A stretch of DNA of 64,000 nucleotides from Chloranthus sessilifolius (taxonomy: Eukaryota > Streptophyta > Magnoliopsida > Chloranthales > Chloranthaceae), in contig CM037588.1 of NCBI GenBank assembly GCA_021018995.1, forward strand, positions 151,671,725 to 151,735,724, given 5' to 3'. The notes under the pieces were generated by a model, which was given only the letters and a program-made list of their open reading frames with translations, was not told where the DNA came from and ran no database searches. Made by a program: the position numbers and the translations under genes. How positions within the stretch are numbered: the stretch's first letter is position 1; each line of letters opens with the position of its first letter. Of this stretch, positions 11,096 to 22,200 are shown piece after piece.

Positions 11096-11587
11096 GGGGT
11101 TTGTTCGACCATATAAAAAGAAAGCTACGAGGTTTGAAGTTATTTTTTTTATTATTAGAAGAGGTTTTTAGAGAGAGAAGGAGAGATAGAGAAATTTTAT
11201 TATTCTTTTTGAGAGCTTTGTTCCTTTAATCTTTTAAGTATTCCTTTCTTCAATTTAGTATTTTTGTTCAGTTGATTCCTACTTTAAATTTAAAGATTAG
11301 TAAAGAGCATTGTTAATTTCGTTTCTGAAGATCATCGTACTTATGGATTAAAGAATTTCTATTGAAGTTTGAGGTATTTTTAATTAATTTGAATTGATGT
11401 TATTTTTCCTTCCTTATTTGTCTATGTCATTTAATTATAGCATGTGTGGCTAATTTTTTAGGGATGAAGATCTAATGATTCCCATCCGAGGGATGTACTC
11501 CTAATAATATAAATCTAGGATTAAAACATGATATTTTATTTTATGGTTATTATGCTATCACGAACGGATGAAATCCCCGCCACTAAC

Positions 11588-11914
11588 TGGGATCGAGTGT
11601 GCCGAGCCATACCCTGGATCTTAGATCTGTGACGGTAATTTTATCCCAATTATTGTTATATGGTCTTTTTGCTTTCATCGTGTGGATCTACTTACGATTA
11701 TGATCCGGGATCGAGTGTGCCGAGCCATGCCCTGGATCTTGAATCTGTAATGATAATTTTATCTTAATTACTCCCTAATCTGAAATCAAGTGTGCCGAGC
11801 CATGCCCTTGATCTCAGATCTATGATGGTATTCGTATTAGAATTTTTACGCACTTTGGGGATGATTTTTATTTAAAATCTGAGATCAAGTGTGCCAAGCC
11901 ATGCCCTTGATCCC

Positions 11915-11916
<2 letters not shown>
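11588..11916 (+). repeat. Degenerate repeats GTGTGCCGAGCCATGCCC in the LTR
   Basis: Four units contain AGTGTGCCGAGCCATGCCC flanked by GGATC/GATCT words, separated by spacers of about 70-120 bp. The same series is kept in the sister LTR at about 43105-43440, so it predates the two insertions. Confidence 0.75.

Positions 11917-11917
<1 letters not shown>

Positions 11918-11949
<32 letters not shown>
11918..11949. repeat. (AT)n microsatellite
   Basis: An uninterrupted AT dinucleotide run lies inside the solo LTR. It is nearly absent from the sister copy at 43435-43441. Confidence 0.9.
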
Positions 11950-11952
<3 letters not shown>

Positions 11953-12567
11953 CATCTATGAAATTAAGTCCTGATTGCAGGGATGCAACGTGGAACCTAT
12001 CCGGGTTTTGACCATTTATCTTCCATAAAAGATATTTTTCTTCAATGGTATATCTCATAGTTTAATCCTTAGATTTGTATTACGAGAAGAACAAACCAAA
12101 TATGAGAGGATTTAGTATTTTCATCTTTACCTTTATTTTTAAATTATCAATTAAATTTTACTTTGTAGTCAGTAATTACCATCTCATAAAACCGCTTAAA
12201 TAGTAATATTGGTAGGGTACTGTTGAATTTCAGTAGATTTTTGGAGTTACTGTCTCGTCTTTTTAGATCTTCAAAAATAGTCCTCGTGAGAACGATCTCG
12301 TACTTTGTGCCTACTATACAATCTGATTCGTGTGCTTGCGAGTAAAACATCACAATTAAAATTCACATCATACACATATATAATGAAATGGAAGCTTTTG
12401 CTATATAGAATGATACAGACAAATACCCAATTTACATGATGTTATTAAACATAAATACATGTTTTTTTATTAGCATCAATTTCAATAATAATTAATACAT
12501 ATATCATTTTTTAATAGTCTGTATACAGTTATTATTAATTATACTTAATCTACTAATTACTGAAGCT

Positions 12568-12825
12568 CAATTGGTATGCTTCATCCATTGTGGGGGTGGT
12601 GGTCGTGAGTTCGAATCTCATTCTCCAAACTAGTTTCCCCTTCCTTGTTTTTACAAGGTGTGTGGTTTGGTTATGTGATTTCTCCATACCGTCTCGTTGG
12701 TGCTATCCTCATCGCTTGTGTTGGTGCAGCTCTGCAATTGTCATATCTATATGCGTGCATTCCTCCTAGGCTTTCAAGGTTGTCTTTACTGTATGGCCGT
12801 ATAAAAAAAAAAAAAAAAAAAAAGT
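12568..12825 (+). mobile_element. tRNA-derived SINE
   Basis: It begins with an A-box-like GCTCAATTGGTATGC followed by a B box GAGTTCGAATC at about 12607-12617, and ends in GGCCGTATA plus an A run. The imperfect duplication TAATTACTGAAGCT (12554-12567) and TAATCACTGAAGCT (12826-12839) flanks it. The left boundary is uncertain because the A box abuts the duplication. The GGCCGTATAAAAA tail links it to the minus-strand SINEs in the duplicated blocks. Confidence 0.75.
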
Positions 12826-12839
12826 TAATCACTGAAGCT

Positions 12840-13399
12840 TTAAATTGGATATGGATATGTTGGGAGTGTTTAAGGGTTTTATGTTACTTGTTATTTCCCT
12901 ATGATACTTGTATACATCTTTGTCCTTTTTTTTAATAACTCCCTGGGTATCTCACCTTTTAATTTGTACGAGTGGGAATTTGGATAAACTTGATTAACTA
13001 ATTAGACTTTTTGTTTAAAATAATTTGGAAAATGAACCGTTTTCATGCCTCACAAATCTGACCCTGTATATTATTGAACATTGGAAAAGAGTGGATATAT
13101 TATGTTTCTGTTTAGCCAGATTCCACCATTTCCCAATCCCTAAATATTGCCTAAAAGTTAGCATGAGCTGCGTAGACATTATAAGCCTTTGAAATAAAAA
13201 AGGGAGCTACTACTTATTGCAATTTGAAAGTTGGTCCTTTCTCCCAATTAACAAAAAAACTTGAAAGTTAGACAACTTCTGCTATGTAAAAATACCATAT
13301 AAGTCATTTGATTTAAAGGCCATGATTTAAAGACATTAAGTGCAAAAGACTAACAAGAAATATAATCTTTATCATGTGATTAAATTAAATGTAGTCAAA
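12840..13399. other. Intergenic, no feature recognised
   Basis: No gene, terminal repeat or structured repeat could be supported. Confidence 0.45.
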
Positions 13400-14019
13400 C
13401 ACTATAAAAAATAAGACGATTAAAAGCAGCCAAAATTGACACTATTAACAAAAAAATGTCCTCTAATACCCTTGTGACAGCCCAAATTTTTACGCCCGAA
13501 AATCCGTGCCATCAGGATCATACTCTGGATGATTCCCAGGACAAATTATGAAGTGTCTGCTCGTATAGCGGAAACCAAGCAGACACGGTCCAGCAGTGGT
13601 AGGTCGAGTCATCACACAAGACATTTAAAATAAATGAATGTAATAAATAAAATATGTATCTCTATATATACCAAAAGAATACACATTCTCAAAAAAGAAC
13701 TAAGAAGAACCATTGGTGATGGGCATCCATTACCCAAACAATGGTTCCTGATAGTGGTTCCGAGTAGAATATATAAATAATACAATAAGTAAAGTCTACT
13801 AAAAATATATACAAAAAGTGGCCACCAGGCACACAATAATCCAAATGTCCAAACATGCAAAACATAAATCTCAAATACCCAGGCTACGGGTAGAACTCGT
13901 CTGCCTGGATATCTGTCTCCTCGTCCTCGGCCTCAGCCTCCGGGTCAGGCTGGTAGTCAGGGTCGCTCTCGGTGCCGGGAGCTACAGCCTCAGAACCTAT
14001 AAATGATTAGAAACAAGGT

Positions 14020-14036
14020 GAGCTACATCCTAGCTC
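14020..14036 (-). other. Conserved LTR stem-loop
   Basis: In the LTR sense this reads GAGCTAGGATGTAGCTC, identical to the copies at 984-1000 and 21596-21612. Confidence 0.65.
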
Positions 14037-14772
14037 AATAGAAGAATTCCAGTTAAAATTACATCTTAATTGTAAAACATGGTTGCAGAAGATATGAACG
14101 TAACTGAACAGATGCAGACAGTTGTGTCAAATATGCGAAATTAATCAAAGCAGGCAGAATTTATCGGAATTGACCTAAATGTGATGCATATCGTGTATAA
14201 TGACTTAGAATAATAAACTTAAGTAACTCTCGTGAGTATAGCACGTGGTAGCCAGATTTGGTCCGATCGGTAATCCCGACCATCGTCGTTCACATGAACA
14301 ATTTCAAGAAATGCAGCAATGTCTCAACTATGGAGTGCCATTGTGTCGAGGATTTCCAAGCAGGTGCACGAGTGTGCCAGAAACGGATATACTGCCGAGT
14401 CAGTGGGATTCGTCAGAGTATTAAACCATAAATCACATACAGATAAATCTTATTGAACGGGAATCAGATGACAGATATCAGAGTTATCAGAGTTAACACA
14501 CATATGCTAGATATGACTGGACGGTAAAATTAGACTATGCAGTCAAATACAAAAGCTTTGGAACCATGAGATAAAAAATAAATGCAATTTCGAATGGATT
14601 CCCCTACCTTAGGTCAGACATCTTCTAAGCAAATCCAAAGCCTTTCAGGAAGTCATGGTCTGATCCTTGACCCTATACATAGTATTCTAAGTGTCAGGGA
14701 TGTCAGAACATAAACTGGCACAATGTCCAGTGAGATTTTATTCACAAAACTAATACATGCAGAAAACAGGGG

Positions 14773-15415
14773 TGATTGATCGATCAATCCCTCTTGTTGA
14801 TCGATCAATGACCTCATTGATCGATCAACACTCTCTTCTCTTTAACATGCAACAAAGTAAATTGATCGATCAATAGCCTCTATTGATCGATCACTACTCC
14901 TCATTGATCGATCAACACCTCTATTGATCGATCAATAATCCATTTTCTTCATACTTTGGCACAACCAAAAATTGATCGATCACCAACTTGGTTGATCGAT
15001 CAATGCCTCCTGTTGATCGATCAATGCCCTCATTGATCGATCAATAGCCTAAAATCTCAATTTTCACACCTTTTGTTCACATTTAAAATTTATACAGATT
15101 GATCGATCAATGCCTTCATTGATCGATCAATACACACTAGTGATTGATCAATGCCTTCATTGATCGATCAATACACACTAGTGATTGATCAATGCCTTCA
15201 TTGATCGATCACCACCAGTCATTGATCGATCACTCTCTTGTTGATCGATCAATACCCATGATTGATCGATCAATCCCTAAATTGATCGATCAATGCCCTT
15301 CGGGCATTGAACTTCCAGAATTTTCAAGGCTTCTGTTCACATATTTGTCTTATACAGATTGATCGATCACCACCAGTCATTGATCGATCAATACTTCATT
15401 GATCGATCAATAATG
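14773..15415 (-). repeat. TTGATCGATCAA palindrome array
   Basis: I count about 22 exact GATCGATCA cores, almost all within TTGATCGATCAA or a one-base variant, plus two GATTGATCA variants, in about 640 bp. Spacers vary from about 8 to 50 bp and include short repeated phrases (TGCCTTCAT, ACACACTAGTGA). The sister LTR has the equivalent array at 20155-20838. Confidence 0.9.
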
Positions 15416-15507
15416 ACAGAAACTCTGTCATTAATGGAGGTCATCTATCTCGCCTATTTTGACCCCGCATCATTAATGGTTTCTTGCAACCATTAATACA
15501 CACACAA

Positions 15508-15512
<5 letters not shown>

Positions 15513-15545
<33 letters not shown>
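15513..15545. repeat. (TA)n microsatellite
   Basis: A TA dinucleotide run lies within the solo LTR. The two overlapping frames that cross it are not genes. Confidence 0.85.
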
Positions 15546-15548
<3 letters not shown>

Positions 15549-15915
15549 TCTCCTTAGCCCAACTCAAACATACAAACTCACCTTTTGTTGGGCCCATTTT
15601 GGGGTTTCGGCAGATCGATCCGAAAGAGGGTTTCGGATCCGGAACTTGAGTTGTATCGCCGGTGCGACTCCGATATGTAAGTATCAACTTCCGATTCAGC
15701 ACGCAAGGGCTTCACACGCACCTAGACCGTACTTGAGCTTACTCCTTTGAACTCCACATACCCTTTCTAAGATTTACGCACGATCTCGGCACCTCTAACC
15801 CTATTTCCTCACAAATCACTTTCGATCTCACTTAGCCACAGATCTCTTTGCTCAAGAACTAGAGCAAGAAGGGAAAATACCTCTCCAGGTCTCTCCCTTC
15901 CCTTATAAGCAACCA

Positions 15916-15944
15916 AAACTGAAATATCTTTGATATTTCAGTTT
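15916..15944 (-). other. Hairpin with 13-bp arms next to an LTR TATA-like box
   Basis: The arms AAACTGAAATATC and GATATTTCAGTTT pair perfectly around a 3-nt loop. In the LTR sense the hairpin precedes CTTATAAG by about 8 bp. The sister LTR keeps the hairpin (19642-19670) with one arm mismatch and the same downstream TATAAG. Confidence 0.6.
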
Positions 15945-16290
15945 AGGCCCTCATTTGCACTCCGGTGTTAGGCGCGCACACAGTCGCTACGGCGTAACGT
16001 GCTACGTTGATACCTTACACAACTCAGACTTAAGCGAAAATACACGTGTGAACTCATCTAACCATGGTGCTACTTTACGTCAACTAATATTAATTATGAA
16101 ATTTCAAATCATTCTCGTTTTTCGTACCGGGTACACATACCGAAACAGTCTGGTTTCTTGTTTAAAATTTTCAGGTTGTTACAACCCTCGTCTCTAATAT
16201 TCTTAATAGTTTTTTTGTTAATAGCGGCAGTTTTTGGCCGCCACCATAATAGTCTTATTTTTTTAGTGAAAGACTATTATCTGAATCAAC

Positions 16291-16434
16291 AATTTACTAG
16301 AATAGATCATATAGTCATATGGGGTTTTGCACTAATTTTATGTATTGGAGATCTGATTCAATAATTTACTAGAATAGATCATATAGTCATATCGGGTTTT
16401 GCACTAATTTTATGTATTGGAGATCTATAGATCA
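16291..16434. repeat. 72-bp tandem duplication
   Basis: The unit starting AATTTACTAGAATAGATCAT at 16291 repeats at 16363 with one or two substitutions. It lies downstream of the terpene synthase stop codon and may fall in or just beyond the 3' UTR. Confidence 0.8.
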
Positions 16435-16749
16435 TGATCAACTCCAAATCAGACACGCATCCGGATGGTGCACGACCCATCGGCTAGTGTGCGAGGTGCA
16501 CACCTTGAAACGCGTGATCTTTATAGTTTACAACCCTCCTCCCCACTTAGGCATTGATATTTATATGGCTGTGACCATTTCTCTTTTGGTTGATTGCCCT
16601 TTGCTTAATTCATTCCAGGCCAACAAATTGCTTCTTCGATGGCAGATGCTTACTCATACACATTAATCATAAATAAACCATATAACTAGTAAAAATTACA
16701 TTCAACTTCAGATGATTCCGGCTAAGCACATAAACACCTTCAAGCATCC

Positions 16750-19217
16750 TTATATAGGAATATTATGAATCAGTAATAATTCTACGTGATCCTCCATGGA
16801 AGAAAGGCGGCCGGTTTTGCCGTATTGGTACGTGGTTCGAATCATGCGCGTTGAATTTAAACACGCCATTTTGAAAGACATTGGGAAGGGGTTAAGTGGC
16901 GAGAGGCATTCTTCGTTGAGTCTCTTCCATGCATTTGAAATAATCACCATCACATGCTCTTCCACGCTTTTAAGAGTAGATTTCGCGTGTTCTCTTATAT
17001 AACAATCCACATATGAACCATCATATTCTCCTTTGTTTTCATCCTGGACAAATGTTATTAGAGCCAAAGTGTGAGATTTATTTATTTATTTTTTGTTTCT
17101 TTTCACTAAAATGAAGGACTAATTAGGGATAGAAAATTAGATAAATTTCATTGGGGTTCAAAAGAAAGAGTCATAAATTTTTTCACACTCATCCATATCA
17201 ATTTCCAAACGGAAATCATTTCTCGGATAGTCTAATCCAATAATAAAAATTCCATTTCGATGAGAAATCATTTTGCATGAAATCAACCAGAAAATTGATT
17301 TCATTTTCTGTTTGAAGTTTCCCTGCTATCAAAGAGACGCTAAGATAAGACTCTCTTGAGTGGATTAATTAGAGGTCATGAAACACATTTAGGCTGCGTA
17401 TGGCATAGCTCTCTACTAGTCCCTGCCACAGCAGAGTTCAACTGCTTTATTTGGTTCCCGTTCTCTTTTCTAATTCCCTGCAAAAGAGAATTTACCTGCT
17501 CTAGCAACAACCTCCTTGTTTTCTACTAACTCCCTATCAAAACAAATAAAATCTGCTCTGACAAGGAGTGAGAAGAGAGGAGGGTAGAATTGATGAACAG
17601 GTAAATCTTGCTATGCAAAGAGTTATCAAGGAGAAGGCAGGTAACAGGATGTTAGTAAAGATGATGGGAAGCTGCTAAAGCAGGTGAACTATGCTATGGC
17701 AACGGCTAGCAGACAGCTATGCCATATGCAACCTTAAGTTCCACCAAAAGATATATTCACTAATTTCAAGCCCAGAAAATAGTTAACTTTTTGATTTGGG
17801 ATTTTAGTGATTAAAAGGTGGCACTTTATGAGTGAGGTTGTGTTCGAAAGCCTGTTAATCCATTTACTTTTTAATTAATTTTTTAAAGATGATAACCCCC
17901 CGTAGTGAAAACCACTTGTTCTTTTAAAAGTGTTAAAAACTTTCCTAAAGAATTAAAAATGAGGCCTAAACTCCAAATCGTGAAAACAATAAAATTAACT
18001 AAAAAATTAAATAAAATATAAAGTTGGAGCTACTAATGAAATTGGAGCTATCTACCTTATAACTTCCCAAATCATCCCAAAGCCGAAGAATCAATGCAGG
18101 ACAGTAAGTTAGCCCTGGAAAGTTGTCTAAACAACATAGAGTTTCTTTTGTGATCCCATCGCCGATAAGAAAGAACGCATGAAGCAGAACAACATGAACT
18201 CCGCTGCTAGTGACTCCATTTCTCAAGTAATCGTTGGCTTTCGGCACATGCTGTGATCTAAACCATCTCGCTTCCACTAAGAACGCATTGCATAGCGCAG
18301 CCCACTGAAACACAAAGAATTAGGTCGACCTATTTTGAGTAGAAGTATTACTAAAACAACAGTACATGTAATAATTGAAGTTTATCGCGTATTTGCCTAC
18401 CGATTTTCTTAAGTACTCCAAGGCATTGAAACCATGCTCCTTCTCGACCTTATATCCAATTTCTTCTACAACTTCATACAAGGTGGTTAAACACATTCGC
18501 ATGTATTTTGGAAGTTGATCCTCAGCTTGCGCTTCCCAACTAAGAGCAAATAGAATACAAATTGAAGTTGAAAATTAGTGGCAAGATGATAAAACCCTAC
18601 AGATGAACTCATATCAAGTATGCAGGGAAAGTCAATTATAATCCATTTTTGACGTTTATCACAAGATAATTTATGTTAATATCCATAAATTAGATAAATT
18701 TTGTTTTTTTCTGCAGTATATCTTATGTTTTTAGAGATTTTTTTAAAAGTTAATCATGAAAAACTGTAGAGTGATAAGTTGTTATTAGGTACATGGACCA
18801 ATCCCAGTTTGTTTACACCAATACGCCATGGGATACATTAACTTCCATGAAGTTCGAGCAAGTCGACCGTTTGACCATGCAGTGTGACTGATATTAATTT
18901 GTGTATAAACAATAAGAGTTAGTCTGTAATGAGCGTCCACCCATGGACATGACCGTCCACACGTTTGTGTGACTACGATGTGACGTGCACGGACTTCCAA
19001 TGTCTGGACGTCCGTATATATTATGCAGTCACACATATGTGTAGACTGCTTTAATGCATATGATGGGTGGATACCCATTCTAGACTAACTCCAAAGGTAA
19101 AGGGTTGCCCACATTTTCTAATAAAGAGACCCTTTACAGCTTTACCAACAATTGAAGCCACTAACCCACCCTTTCACCAACCAATAATGCAATAAACCAT
19201 TTTCTAGATTTTTTTAT

Positions 19218-19251
<34 letters not shown>

Positions 19252-22200
19252 CATTATCAGTATTTTTTGTTGGGGAGGGGGGGAGCTGGGTCGTGTGTCT
19301 GGGTTGGTTAAGAGTTGGCTTGCTAAATAAATTGAGATTAATTATCATCATAGCCTTATTCCAACTATTTGGTGACTAAATAAATTTCAATTATAAGTGA
19401 TTATGTAACGATTCTAAAATTCTAAACAAGAACCTGACTACTTCGATATGCGTGTTTGACACGAAAATCGAGACAAATTTAAAAATTTGTAATCAATATT
19501 ATTAGAAATAAGATTAGCCTGTAGTTAGATGAGGTCATGTGTGACTTCTCATGTGAATCCAAGGCTAGTAGAACCTTAGTGGAGCGTGCTACACTATAGC
19601 ATTAGTATAAGCGCTGCACACCGGAGCCAAGCTTAGGGAGTAAACTGAAATATCAGAGATATTTCAGTCTCTTAGCTTATAAGAGAAGGAATGGGACCTA
19701 GAGTGTTCATTTTCCTTCTTCTTCTTCTACTTGTTCTGATAAACCTAAACCTAAGCTAAGAGATGATGGTTTGAATTGCTTTTTCGGAGAACCGTATGTG
19801 AGAGAACCTAGGTTAGCGATTACTTGATTAGAGAGAGTGAAATTGACGTTGATACGTCGAATCTTCTCAGCGGAGGTGTGCTATTGCTACGTGTCGAAGC
19901 GAAGCCACAAATTGCCATCTCCGAGTCAAGGGGGGGTGACAAATCCCAAATCCCAAATCCAAAACTTTCTCGAATTTCGTTTGCCGAGATCCCGAAAGGG
20001 CCCAAATAGAGGTGAGCTTTTACGCTTGAAAGGAATGAGGTTTATGCCTCATGTGTATGTGTACTTATGTATGTGAATGGTTGTTAGAAACCATTAGTAC
20101 TAAGGGGTTAAAAATGGGTCAAAGGAGTGACCTCCATTAATGACAGTGAACTGTCATTATTGATCGATCAATGATAAGATTGATCGATCAATACTAGAAT
20201 TGATCGATCAAGGTAGAGAATTGATCGATCAATTATGGTGTTCTGTTTGAATGAACAGTGAGTGAGGCTTTGCTGAAGGTTGAGTACACGAAGGGCATTG
20301 ATCGATCAAATTGGTGTTTGATCGATCAATTATGGGCATTGATTGATCAAATTGGGTATTGATCGATCAATATGAGAGATTGATCGATCATAGTGAATTG
20401 ATCGATCAATGATAAAATTGATCGATCAATATAAAAGATTGATCAATCAATGAACTAGATTGATCGATCAATAAGAAGATTGATCGATCAAATTTTATAA
20501 GACAATATTGAAATAGAGGGTGAGAATTTTGAAAATTTAATTGATTGACCGATCAATGAGAAGATTAATCGATCAATAGGGGTATTGATCGATCAACACA
20601 GGGATGTTGATCGATCAATTTCACATTGAGAAATGAGAAGTAAAGAAAGGTCTTGATCGATCAAATGAAGGCATTGATCGAATAATGGTGTGGATTGATC
20701 GATCAATCAAGAGGATTGATCGATCAAATTTCTTTTGTCCTTGGTAAGCTATTGGAAGGGTTGATCGATCAATGAGGACATTGATCGATCAAGGATCAAG
20801 ATTGATCGATCAAGCAAGGGCATTGATCGATCAATCACCCCTGTTTTCTGCATATTTTAGTTTTATGAATAAAACACTACTGGACATCGTGCCAGTTCAT
20901 GTTCTGGCATACCTAACACGTAGTGTATTATATTTATGGTCTAGGATCAGACCATGACGCTCTGAAAAGCTTTGAATTTGCTTAGAAAGAGGTATGATTT
21001 GAGGTAGGGGAAATCCAACCTAAATTATTTTTGACTATGATTTCATGATTCTTTCATATCTGCACCCTGAATTTTATTTTAACAAGCATGTTTATATATC
21101 ATAAATCTCTGATTTCCTCTGATTTCTATTTCCTGTTTTGATATTCTGAAACCTGCTCCTGATTTCTGCCATCTGATTCGTGAGGTCAATGTGTGTATGT
21201 GATTTAATGATTTAACCAGATGATCCCCACCGACTTGGCGGTATATCCGTTCCTGACACATTTGTGCATCTGCTTTGTTAATCCCTCGACACAATTACAC
21301 TCCACAAATGAGACATTGTTGCACCCTGAAATTGTTCATGTGAACGACGATTGGTTGGGGTTTCCTATTGGCAAATTCCTGAGTACTCTGTGTTACATAT
21401 TTACGGGAGTTTCTTAAGTTAGAAATATATATACAATTTAAGTCACCGATTATATACTTGCATAGCATCTGTTTCTTATTTAAAAACTCAGTATTTGATC
21501 TGATTTTGTCCTGTCTGTACGTTCTAATTTGATTTCCTGCTTTGAGATATCATGTCTTACATATTCAATACATTTTTAGTTGAGATTCTTCTATTGAGCT
21601 AGGATGTAGCTCACCCTATTTTTTATAATATTTATAGGTTCTGAAGTTAGAGCTCCCGGCACCTAGAGCGACCTAGATTACCAGCCTGACCCAGAGGCTG
21701 AGGCCGAGGACGAGGAGACTAATATCCAGGTGGATGAGTTCTATCCGTAGTCTGGGTACTTGCGTCCTGTATTTTTGTACTTTTTGGATACTATGAATTA
21801 TTGTGTGCCTGGTGGCCACTGTTTTATATTCATTATTGTAGACGTTGTATTTCTTTGTATTATCATACATTCTATGGGAACTAGTGTTTTGGGTGATTGA
21901 TGTCCATCACCAGTGGTTCTTCTTGATTCCTTTTTGGGAATGTATATTCTTTTGATACGTATATATATGAATGTATGTTTTATTGTTTCTTTCATTTAAA
22001 GCCTTATATGATGACTCGATCTACCACTGCTGGACAGTGTCTGCTTGATTTTCGCTATACGAGCAGACATTTCGTTATTTGTCTTGAGGATCATCCAGAG
22101 TATAATCCTGATGGCATAGATTTTCGGTCGCGAAAATTCAGGCTGCACAGATTGAATAAAATAAAATTAATAGAACGTCACCCAAATCAACAACATAAAT

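Larger units (their letters stand above)
10592..12370 (+). mobile_element. Athila-like solo LTR
   Basis: It starts TGATGAGTAGTG and ends AAAATTCACATCA, flanked on both sides by TACAC (10587-10591 and 12371-12375), a perfect 5-bp duplication. It is 1779 bp and closely matches the solo LTR at 42089-43857. The related LTR at 39219-40744 is attached to Athila coding sequence, which gives the clade. There is no internal region, so it arose by recombination between two LTRs. TATAAAAAG near 11112 is the likely core promoter. Confidence 0.88.
13473..16183 (-). mobile_element. Tekay-type solo LTR, first copy of subfamily D
   Basis: On the plus strand it runs from TGTGACAGCCC to GGTTGTTACA, flanked by ACCCT on both sides (13468-13472 and 16184-16188). 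In sense it lies on the minus strand, starting TGTAACAACCTGAAAATTTT and ending GGGCTGTCACA. It is 2711 bp with no internal coding region. It matches the copy at 19404-22149 in the opposite orientation. It contains the stem-loop at 14020-14036, the palindrome array at 14773-15415, a (TA)n tract at 15513-15545 and a 13-bp-arm hairpin at 15916-15944 beside a TATAAG box. Confidence 0.88.
13400..16268. mobile_element. CACTA-type MITE, copy d, split by a solo LTR
   Basis: The left piece 13400-13472 begins CACTATAAAAAATAAGAC and the right piece 16189-16268 ends CTTATTTTTTTAGTG. AAA flanks both ends. The pieces are joined across the LTR at 13473-16183, whose own duplication ACCCT lies inside the MITE. 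Without the LTR the MITE would be about 150 bp, like the other copies. Confidence 0.75.
19404..22149 (+). mobile_element. Tekay-type solo LTR, second copy of subfamily D, in terpene synthase intron 4
   Basis: It starts TGTAACGATTCTAAAATTC and ends CAGGCTGCACA, flanked by GATTA on the left and GATTG on the right (one mismatch). It is 2746 bp, against 2711 bp for the inverted sister at 13473-16183. Its sense is opposite to the terpene synthase gene. It carries the hairpin at 19642-19670, TATAAG at 19678, the palindrome array at 20155-20838 and the stem-loop at 21596-21612. There is no internal region. Confidence 0.87.

Noticed and set aside
12568..12640. Functional tRNA gene
   Set aside because: Only A- and B-box-like words are present; the sequence does not fold into a full tRNA and is followed by a SINE body and an A tail with flanking duplications.
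13612..14006. Overlapping frames on both strands near 13.6-14.0 kb
   Set aside because: They fall inside the solo LTR and have repetitive, low-information composition; the sister LTR at 21.7-22.1 kb does not keep them.
14773..15415. CRISPR-like array of regularly repeated TTGATCGATCAA with spacers
   Set aside because: The repeats are only 12 bp and self-palindromic, spacers are irregular (about 8-50 bp) and partly repeated, and the array lies inside a solo LTR with a target duplication in a plant genome.
15916..15944. microRNA precursor
   Set aside because: The arms are only 13 bp with a 3-nt loop, too short for a plant microRNA foldback.
13473..16183. Complete non-autonomous retrotransposon (LARD or TRIM)
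   Set aside because: No terminal direct repeats occur within the 2.7 kb, and its ends match the ends of a Tekay LTR, so a solo LTR is the simpler reading.
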